NCBI GenBank assembly: GCA_001872985.1
Contig: MNYA01000300.1
Span: 1-6,267, forward strand
Length of the DNA: 6,267 nucleotides
DNA from: a bacterium CG2_30_54_10
GTDB lineage: Bacteria > Muiribacteriota > Ozemobacteria > Ozemobacterales > Ozemobacteraceae
Reading direction: 5' to 3'
The position numbers were made by a program, and so were the translations under genes. Position 1 is the first letter of the stretch, and each line of letters begins with the position of its first letter. The notes under the pieces are model-generated. The model made no database searches and was not told the DNA's origin. It worked only from the letters and a program-made list of their open reading frames with translations. Shown here one piece after another: positions 1 to 4,574 of the stretch.

Positions 1-717
1 AACCGTGTATCCGCCTATTGACGAGCGGCCGGTGATAGTTTCGGGGGCAAAGGTTGCGGATATGCGGTTGCGATGGTTCAAAACGTAATCAAATGTGGCG
101 GCGAGGATTTTGCTGTTCAGGGAATCCGTTCCTTCCTCATACCGCCAGGTTTCGAAACGGTATCTGGCCGAAAGCTTCGGAAAAGTGAAGGAAGGGTAAT
201 AAGCTTCAACATGTGAGATGATTTCCTGCAATCCACGGCTGTCTTCATGTACCTGCAGGCCAATTTCCCCGGACGAAGAAAGATGGTTCCGAACTTTTTC
301 GACATCTTTTTGAAGGGCTTCGGAGAGCGGAAAAAGTCGCGACAGCCGGTCGAAGATTTCCTTGGTCTGGCCGAACTTGCCTTGGTGATAGAAGACCATT
401 GCAAGGCCTTTGTTGGCGAGCAGATTTTCGGGCTCGATCTCGATGGCCATCTCGTAAAAACGTTGGGCTTCCTCCAGCTTTCCCTGTGTGAGTCGAAGAT
501 CTCCGAGTTCGATCAGGCCTTCCAGCTTGGTGGGTTCTCGGGTCAACTTTTCAAGGGTGATGTCCCGTTCGATCGACTGGAGCCGTCGTAATTCCGTGCT
601 CAGGCTGTCCCCCACCGTCTGATCGGGAACGATCAGGTCGAAGGGCTGTGCCCGGCAGGGTAAAGCTCCCGCCAGGATGAAAACGGCAAGAAATACCAAA
701 GCCATCAAGAACCGCAT
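1..717 (-). CDS. Exported TPR protein, probable outer-membrane barrel; 3' end beyond window
   Basis: The reading frame is open for 239 codons from an ATG at 717 to the window edge, so the C-terminus is missing. An in-frame TGA at 721-723, three bases before the ATG, fixes the start region; a second ATG at 705 (MALVFLAVF) is possible, and a GAAGG lies just before the first ATG. Residues 1-23 form a signal peptide with a hydrophobic core and probable cleavage after CRA (MRFLMALVFL...LPCRA|QPF). Residues about 64-97 and 98-131 read as two TPR units (ELGDLRLTQGKLEEAQRFYE with IEPEN; then LAMVFYHQGKFGQTKEIFDR). After a linker, residues 175-239 alternate polar and hydrophobic residues in the manner of beta-hairpins (SARYRFETWRYEEG, ILAATFDYVLNHRNRIS). 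I infer a periplasmic TPR domain followed by an outer-membrane beta-barrel, an architecture used in polysaccharide export (PgaA/BcsC type). The barrel is inferred from about 60 residues only, and no specific function can be assigned. Confidence 0.75.
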   Translation of the reverse strand, partial: MRFLMALVFLAVFILAGALPCRAQPFDLIVPDQTVGDSLSTELRRLQSIERDITLEKLTREPTKLEGLIELGDLRLTQGKLEEAQRFYEMAIEIEPENLLANKGLAMVFYHQGKFGQTKEIFDRLSRLFPLSEALQKDVEKVRNHLSSSGEIGLQVHEDSRGLQEIISHVEAYYPSFTFPKLSARYRFETWRYEEGTDSLNSKILAATFDYVLNHRNRISATFAPETITGRSSIGGYTV

Positions 718-758
718 CCTTCACTTTATCGGCATGGATGGGAAGTTTCCTGGTGGAA

Positions 759-787
759 ATAGTATCTGAATTGGGTGCATTCCCCAA
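759..787 (-). promoter_or_regulatory. Possible promoter of the TPR gene
   Basis: On the minus strand, TTGGGG (782-787) and TACTAT (759-764) are separated by 17 bases and lie about 40 bases upstream of the ATG at 717. Each hexamer matches the sigma70 consensus only partly (3/6 and 4/6), so this is a candidate rather than a firm call. Confidence 0.3.
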
Positions 788-846
788 AAAAGGTCACGCG
801 GAAAAACGTTGATCCCCTGAATTGGCCGTCATCAGCAACGATTAGT

Positions 847-872
847 TGTCATCTCGACCGAAGGGAGAGATC
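847..872 (+). repeat. Family A repeat (CGACCGAAGGGAGA), single arm
   Basis: The 26 bases match 5862-5887 at 23 of 26 positions, all three differences being transitions. The core CGACCGAAGGGAGA is identical. At 5862-5933 the same arm is paired with an inverted second arm; here I see no clear second arm, so this copy looks incomplete or degraded. Elements of this type, translated as S-F-R-P-K-G-E-I, are common between genes in many environmental bacteria. Confidence 0.7.
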
Positions 873-942
873 GAAACCCACTCATCACCCAGATTCTTCC
901 ATTCGGGATTGAGGTGGCGGGGAATCCTGACTGATAGGTTCA

Positions 943-1014
943 TGTCATGCGAGCGAAGCGAAGCAATCCCGCTGAACCAGATTGCTTCGTCGGCGCTGCC
1001 TTTTCGCAATGACA
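943..1014. repeat. 72-base imperfect palindrome, GCGAGCGAAGCGAAGCAATC type
   Basis: The ends TGTCAT-GCGA and TCGCAATGACA are inverted copies. Near the centre CGAAGCAATC (959-968) pairs perfectly with GATTGCTTCG (980-989) around an 11-base loop (969-979). The middle of the arms is less well matched. The reverse strand translates to the familiar C-H-C-E-...-L-L-R-F-A-R peptide, a hallmark of a very widespread dispersed repeat of bacterial genomes. It is probably a non-autonomous palindromic element of the REP/MITE kind; how it moves is not shown by this sequence. Confidence 0.8.
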
Positions 1015-1110
1015 AACTCCATCAGTCATCGATTCGCCATTACCGGGATTGACGGGGCGGCAGCCAGGTTGTTCTTCTTCTCTCGACGCCATTTCATGAT
1101 TTCCTTTTCC

Positions 1111-1176
1111 CGTAACTTCTGAATTAGTCCGGGTAAAAGGTGCTTTTTCGTAATTTCTCAATAACCCCGGTTAAAA
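1111..1176 (+). repeat. Family C repeat, two direct copies
   Basis: CGTAACTTCTGAATTAGTCC followed by GGGTAAAA (1111-1138) recurs as CGTAATTTCTCAATAACCCC followed by GGTTAAAA (1149-1176), with about 22 of 28 positions identical and a 10-base gap. An inverted third copy follows at 1233-1258, and a related copy lies at 5961-5978. Confidence 0.65.
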
Positions 1177-1232
1177 AACATAAGTCGGCGAGGAAAACGC
1201 TGATAAAAGCAGAATTTCCGTTTCAGAATTTC

Positions 1233-1258
1233 CATTTATGCCCGGATTATTGAGAAGA
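1233..1258 (-). repeat. Family C repeat, inverted third copy
   Basis: Read on the minus strand, this gives CTTCTCAATAATCCGGGCAT, matching the two direct copies upstream. Together with the copy at 1149-1176 it forms an inverted pair about 60 bases apart, able to fold as an imperfect long stem. The segment CCCGGATTATTGAGAAGA (1241-1258) matches 5961-5978 at 16 of 18 positions. A short direct repeat CAGAATTTCC (1210-1219 and 1224-1233) adjoins it. Confidence 0.65.
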
Positions 1259-1285
1259 TATGTAATTCTATCGTGCCTATCCAAA

Positions 1286-1313
1286 TCTGCGTTCATCTGC
1301 GTTCATCCGCGGC
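1286..1313 (+). repeat. Family B repeat, period-10 TCTGCGTTCA element
   Basis: TCTGCGTTCA is repeated twice, followed by the variant TCCGCGGCCA and an A-run. The 28 bases match the reverse complement of 6208-6235 at 24 of 28 positions, with the changes falling at equivalent places in each 10-base unit. This sequence type is very widespread in intergenic DNA of environmental bacteria; its function is unknown to me. Confidence 0.75.
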
Positions 1314-1342
1314 CAAAAAATCAAATGACTGAACCATTACAA

Positions 1343-1376
1343 AAGCATCCCCCGGACTTTCATCCGGGGGATGCTT
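1343..1376 (-). terminator. Intrinsic terminator of the secreted-protein gene
   Basis: AAGCATCCCCCGGA (1343-1356) and TCCGGGGGATGCTT (1363-1376) form a perfect 14-bp stem with a 6-base loop, starting 19 bases after the stop codon of the minus-strand gene at 1396. On the minus strand the stem ends in CTTTTG, so the T-run is short but the stem is very GC-rich. Confidence 0.85.
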
Positions 1377-1395
1377 ATTGCCGATAATGTGCGAA

Positions 1396-2415
1396 CTATT
1401 TACCTTCGATTTTGGGTTCTGCACCGGGCTGCGGAGCAGGCTGAGGAACGGCCTGGGGAGCAGCCTTCATGCGCTCCTCCATCTTTTTCTTGGCCTCGTC
1501 GAGCTTGGCTTTGGGGACACTAAGGGAAATCTTGGCGGAGGTTTCATCCTGGGAGACCTTGATCATGTTCAGGATCTCAGCAGCTTCGGGAGTCTGGCCG
1601 GCGACCATTTTAAGCATGGCAAGGAAACCATTGAGCGAGGTCATGACCTGTTCAACATTTTCTTTCTTGTCAATTTCGCCGGTGAAGTTGAAGACAAGGT
1701 CGGTTTCATAATTGAAGGAGAGGAAGAAAGCATTGACCGCGGCGAGAGGGGCGGATTGGGGATTGGACTTGGCTTTTTCTTTAAGGGAATTTGGAATCAG
1801 ACCAACGCCCCAGAAACTAGCAGCGGTGTCGACCTTTTTGAGAAGACCGCCGAATGCGGCATTGGTGGTGATATTCTTTCCAGTGCCTTTTTTTATATCG
1901 GTCACACCCTTCAAAGCTAGGTTGCTTCCGACAACACCGGTGGTTCCATCGAGGAACACGGCCATGCCTTCAGATTCTTTTTTTGCCTTGATGCAGTCGA
2001 AGCCTTCGAATTTTTCAATTGAAACGTCTTTGGCTGCTTTCTCGTCGGACTTGATGGCGCCAAGAATTTTAGCGACATCGAAAATACCGTTGATCAGAAC
2101 TCCGGCTTCGAGTTTACCAGTTTTGGTATCAACTTGTCCGGAGGCGAAAACCACGATCTGTTTGAGGTGATCGAGCGGATTGAGACCGGTTTTCTGAACG
2201 AACTCATCATAGATCTTTTTCTGGTCGGGGGACTGCTTGGCCATGCTTTCCTCGACCTGTCTTTTCACGACTTCGGTCTTGAGGATCTTTTCAAGGTTCA
2301 CGGAAAAAACGAACGAGGTGCTGTCGGGAACCAACTGCAGAAGATCCGCGGAGAAGGCGGCCAAATTCGATACAAGCAGCAGAGCGAATGTCAAAGCTAT
2401 GATCCGTTTCAACAT
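1396..2415 (-). CDS. Secreted protein of unrecognised family, proline-rich tail
   Basis: The 339-residue protein starts at the ATG at 2415. The frame is open 15 codons further upstream (MYLRK..., from 2460), but the later ATG places a textbook signal peptide at the N-terminus: MLKRIIALTFALLLVSNLAA, cleavage after AFSA at residue 23. A TAGGAG lies upstream, though about 13 bases away, which is long. The mature part begins DLLQLVPDSTSFVFSVNLEK and alternates beta-like stretches (QIVVFASGQ, LVFNFTGE) with charged helices. Residues 302-317 form a charged helix (KAKLDEAKKKMEERMK), followed by a flexible tail rich in Pro, Ala and Gln (318-339). There is a single cysteine (141), no lipobox and no second membrane segment, so the protein is probably periplasmic or external. 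The opening L-V-P-x-x-T pattern recalls large uncharacterised secreted families, but I do not recognise this one and assign no function. It has its own promoter and terminator, so is probably monocistronic. Confidence 0.85.
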   Translation of the reverse strand: MLKRIIALTFALLLVSNLAAFSADLLQLVPDSTSFVFSVNLEKILKTEVVKRQVEESMAKQSPDQKKIYDEFVQKTGLNPLDHLKQIVVFASGQVDTKTGKLEAGVLINGIFDVAKILGAIKSDEKAAKDVSIEKFEGFDCIKAKKESEGMAVFLDGTTGVVGSNLALKGVTDIKKGTGKNITTNAAFGGLLKKVDTAASFWGVGLIPNSLKEKAKSNPQSAPLAAVNAFFLSFNYETDLVFNFTGEIDKKENVEQVMTSLNGFLAMLKMVAGQTPEAAEILNMIKVSQDETSAKISLSVPKAKLDEAKKKMEERMKAAPQAVPQPAPQPGAEPKIEGK

Positions 2416-2448
2416 AGGTTGATCAAAACTCCTATCGAGAATGATTTT

Positions 2449-2477
2449 CCGAAGGTACAATCTTCAGAATCCTTCGG
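2449..2477 (-). promoter_or_regulatory. Inverted repeat at the predicted transcription start
   Basis: CCGAAGG (2449-2455) and CCTTCGG (2471-2477) are perfect 7-base inverted copies around a 15-base spacer. The distal arm lies directly downstream of the -10 hexamer and spans the predicted transcription start near 2472, so as DNA it could be an operator. A full RNA hairpin would require transcription to begin slightly upstream. Confidence 0.4.
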
Positions 2478-2478
2478 C

Positions 2479-2508
2479 ATTTTAGGCATGGATGTCGGGA
2501 AAAGTCAA
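2479..2508 (-). promoter_or_regulatory. Sigma70-type promoter of the secreted-protein gene
   Basis: On the minus strand TTGACT (2503-2508) and TAAAAT (2479-2484) are separated by 18 bases; each matches the consensus at 5 of 6 positions. The predicted start near 2472 gives a leader of about 57 bases before the ATG at 2415. Confidence 0.7.
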
Positions 2509-2580
2509 GAAGTTATTGGCGAAATGTCAAACCACACTAACCATTTTTCAATCACGAGGTTGAGCCGAAGAAACCGCACC

Positions 2581-2624
2581 TTGAATCTGGTGGCTGTGGC
2601 ATGGTAGTGTGCAGCGAGCAGGGA
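2581..2624 (+). promoter_or_regulatory. Candidate promoter and ribosome binding site for the accB-like gene
   Basis: TTGAAT (2581-2586) and TAGTGT (2605-2610) are 18 bases apart, a weak promoter match. The ribosome binding site AGGGA (2620-2624) sits 7 bases before the ATG at 2632 and is convincing; the promoter part is tentative. Confidence 0.35.
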
Positions 2625-2631
2625 AATAACA

Positions 2632-3084
2632 ATGAAAAGCGGAAAGATGATCAAGAAGCTTTACGATGCCATGGTGGCTAACCATTTTCAGAATCTGGAG
2701 ATAAGCCTGGGGCAGGTATCTTGCAGACTGGTGGCCTTTCCCCATGATCCGACTGACCCGTCTGCAGTCCTCCCCGAAATGGGCGCCGCCGAAGTCGGCT
2801 CGGATGACCTTGAGGTTCCCCAAGATTCAGAGAAATCACTTGCAGACAAACTTGTCAAAGTGATCGCTGAGAGGGTGGGTGTATTTTATTCCGGAAGTAA
2901 TCCCGTATCGGCCGGGCAGTCCGTCCTTTTGGGAAATGTTCTCGGAACGATTCGGGGAATCAGCTTCGAGTATCACATCAATGCCCCGGTAGATGGGCGG
3001 GTGGTTTCGATCCATATCAATGAGGGTGAAATAGTAGAATATGGCCGGATGTTATTCTGCCTTGAACGGGAAACCAACGAATGA
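2632..3084 (+). CDS. AccB/BCCP-like protein lacking the biotinyl lysine
   Basis: The 150-residue protein has the overall plan and length of biotin carboxyl carrier protein of acetyl-CoA carboxylase. Residues 6-35 resemble the AccB N-terminal helix and strand (IKKLYDAMVANHFQNLEISL). Residues 36-76 are an acidic, Pro-containing linker. Residues 77-146 match the biotinyl domain, with VGVFY (82-86), a GQ turn (95-96), APVDG (118-122) and NEGEIVEYGRMLF (130-142). Aligning on GQ and VDG without gaps, the normal E-A-M-K falls on R-G-I-S (108-111), so the modified lysine is Ser111 and the flanking methionine-rich context is gone as well. Flanking residues remain in frame, so this is substitution, not frameshift. 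Only 8 residues separate FY from GQ, against 13 in E. coli AccB, so the thumb is shortened. It therefore cannot carry biotin at the usual place. It lies 35 bases upstream of accC, so a role with biotin carboxylase, perhaps regulatory like plant BADC proteins, is inferred. A decaying but still open gene is the alternative. Confidence 0.85.
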   Translation: MKSGKMIKKLYDAMVANHFQNLEISLGQVSCRLVAFPHDPTDPSAVLPEMGAAEVGSDDLEVPQDSEKSLADKLVKVIAERVGVFYSGSNPVSAGQSVLLGNVLGTIRGISFEYHINAPVDGRVVSIHINEGEIVEYGRMLFCLERETNE

Positions 3085-3119
3085 CGAAGCAGATGCATCC
3101 GGTCTTTCAGGGGTAAAGA

Positions 3120-4535
3120 ATGTTCAAGAAAATCCTTATTGCAAACAGGGGTGAGGTCGCCGTCAGGGTTATCCGCACATGCAGGCGCATGGGCATCATC
3201 ACCGTTGCTGTTTTTTCCGAAGCCGATCGCGAAGCGCTGCACGTCAAGATGGCTGATGAGGCTTATTGTATAGGTCCGGCGAGAAGCGATCTTTCCTACC
3301 TCAACATTCCAAACTTGTTATCTCTGGCCCAGGCAACCCATTGCGAGGCCATTCATCCGGGGTACGGGTTCCTTTCAGAAAACCGTGATTTTGCCGAAAT
3401 TACCGCGAAATGTGGTTTTGTTTTCATCGGGCCAACCCCTCACGCCATCGGAAGAATGGGACAGAAATCCGTCGCCCGCGACCTGATGCAAAGGTCTGGG
3501 GTTCCGGTGATGCCGGGCTCCGTCGGAAGCCTTGAAGATGTAGCCGAGGGTTTTCGGATCGCTCGCGAGGTGGGCTTCCCAGTGCTGGTGAAGGCCTCCT
3601 CCGGCGGAGGCGGAAAAGGAATGCGGCTTGTAGAAAAGGAGTCCGATTTCGAGTCGTTGTTCAACATGGCTCGGTCAGAGGCTCACTCGGCATTTGGTGA
3701 TGGGCGTGTTTACGTTGAAAAGTTTTTGCAGTATCCTCGCCACATCGAGATCCAGGTTCTTGCGGACACCCACGGCAATGTAATAGCGCTCGGCGAACGC
3801 GAGTGTTCCATTCAGCGGAGATATCAGAAACTCATCGAGGAGGCTCCATCACCGGTTTTGACCGAGGCCCTGCGCCGCAAGATGATGGAAACCACCATTC
3901 GTGCCGTTCATGCGATCGAGTATCAGAATGCCGGAACGGTCGAGTTCCTTCTCGACCAGGATGGGCACTTTTTTTTCATGGAGATGAACACCCGTCTGCA
4001 GGTCGAGCATCCGGTTACCGAGATGGTTTACGGATACGATCTTGTTGAGCAGCAGTTCCGAATCGCAGCTGGTGAGGAGCTCACCATCAAGCAGGAGGAC
4101 GTCATTGCCCGAGGTTGGGCGGTTGAATGCCGCATCAATGCCGAAGATGTCCGTAATTCCTTCGCCCCTTCCCCCGGAAAGATCCTTGAATACCTTCCCC
4201 CGGGCGGCCCCTGGGTCAGGGTGGATTCCGCCGTATTTACGGGTTATACGGTAAGCCCCAACTACGACTCGATGGTCGCGAAGGTGATCGCATGGGGTCC
4301 CGATCGGAATTCGGCTCTCGACCGGATGGATGCGGCTCTCCATGAGTTCAAGATCAGGGGAATATCGACGACGATTCCTTTTCATCGGCTTGTGATAAGG
4401 CATCCTGATTTCCGCTCTGGAAACTTCTCAACGAATTTCGTTCCGCAGCACCTTGATGCCCTTATTGAAGCGATTCGAAGCGAGCCCGCCACCGAAGAAT
4501 CGACCGAACTTCCCGCGATGACTGCGGCCGGCTGA
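3120..4535 (+). CDS. accC: Biotin carboxylase subunit of acetyl-CoA carboxylase
   Basis: AccC catalyses ATP- and bicarbonate-dependent carboxylation of biotin on BCCP, the first half-reaction of malonyl-CoA synthesis in the cytoplasm. The 471 residues cover the whole family, with about 20 extra at the C-terminus (E. coli about 449). The N-terminal domain begins KKILIANRGEVAVRVIR and includes HPGYGFLSEN (79-88). The ATP-grasp domain has Lys116 (MGQKSVA), Lys158 with the glycine-rich loop SSGGGGKGMR (160-169), and RHIEIQVLAD (207-216). Family catalytic residues are present: Lys237, Glu275, Glu288-Asn290-Arg292 (MEMNTR), Gln294, Glu296 and Arg367. CRINAED and YDSMVAK mark the C-terminal domain. 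One departure is Tyr235 where E. coli has His236 in QRRHQK. AGGGG ends 6 bases before the ATG. The 35-base gap to the accB-like gene and 39-base gap to xseA suggest one operon. I see no damage; the enzyme is expected to be active on a biotinylated carrier. Confidence 0.97.
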   Translation: MFKKILIANRGEVAVRVIRTCRRMGIITVAVFSEADREALHVKMADEAYCIGPARSDLSYLNIPNLLSLAQATHCEAIHPGYGFLSENRDFAEITAKCGFVFIGPTPHAIGRMGQKSVARDLMQRSGVPVMPGSVGSLEDVAEGFRIAREVGFPVLVKASSGGGGKGMRLVEKESDFESLFNMARSEAHSAFGDGRVYVEKFLQYPRHIEIQVLADTHGNVIALGERECSIQRRYQKLIEEAPSPVLTEALRRKMMETTIRAVHAIEYQNAGTVEFLLDQDGHFFFMEMNTRLQVEHPVTEMVYGYDLVEQQFRIAAGEELTIKQEDVIARGWAVECRINAEDVRNSFAPSPGKILEYLPPGGPWVRVDSAVFTGYTVSPNYDSMVAKVIAWGPDRNSALDRMDAALHEFKIRGISTTIPFHRLVIRHPDFRSGNFSTNFVPQHLDALIEAIRSEPATEESTELPAMTAAG

Positions 4536-4545
4536 AATGACAGAC

Positions 4546-4561
4546 GGCGGGCAAGCCTGCC
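4546..4561 (+). other. Small hairpin in the accC-xseA gap
   Basis: GGCGGG (4546-4551) and CCTGCC (4556-4561) form a 6-bp stem, including one G-U pair, with a CAAG loop. It is not followed by a T-run, so it is not a terminator. It ends 13 bases before the TTG start of xseA and could influence translation or mRNA processing there. Confidence 0.3.
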
Positions 4562-4574
4562 TGAGTGAAACCAA

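Larger units (their letters stand above)
718..1342. other. Gene-free, repeat-rich intergenic region
   Basis: I find no credible gene, tRNA or rRNA in these roughly 625 bases. The short reading frames here translate the repeats themselves (for example SSRPKGEIE and the reverse-strand LLRFARMT), which are familiar spurious peptides in bacterial annotation. The contents are a CGACCGAAGGGAGA element (847-872), a 72-base imperfect palindrome (943-1014), three copies of a CCGGG-centred element (1111-1258) and a period-10 element (1286-1313), described separately. The neighbouring genes are transcribed in the same direction (minus), so the region lies between the end of the secreted-protein gene and the start of the TPR gene. 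Confidence 0.75.

Noticed and set aside
247..591. Plus-strand 114-residue frame
   Set aside because: It is antisense to the TPR gene, whose signal peptide and repeats show that the minus strand is coding.
846..1161. Short proteins on both strands (68 and 73 residues)
   Set aside because: They are translations of palindromic repeats, with the familiar R-P-K-G-E-I and L-L-R-F-A-R strings, and lack ribosome binding sites.
1286..1313. CRISPR array
   Set aside because: The units are 10 bases long with no spacers; it is a short tandem element, not a CRISPR.
2416..2460. Earlier start for the secreted protein at 2460 (MYLRK...)
   Set aside because: It would put 15 charged and polar residues before the signal peptide and has no better ribosome binding site; the ATG at 2415 fits better.
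1378..2607. Several plus-strand frames opposite the secreted-protein gene
   Set aside because: They are antisense shadows; the minus-strand gene has promoter, signal peptide and terminator in the right places.
2926..2976. A frameshift hiding an intact E-A-M-K motif in the accB-like gene
   Set aside because: I read the other two plus-strand frames across this segment; neither gives E-A-M-K or a similar motif, and the annotated frame keeps conserved residues on both sides.
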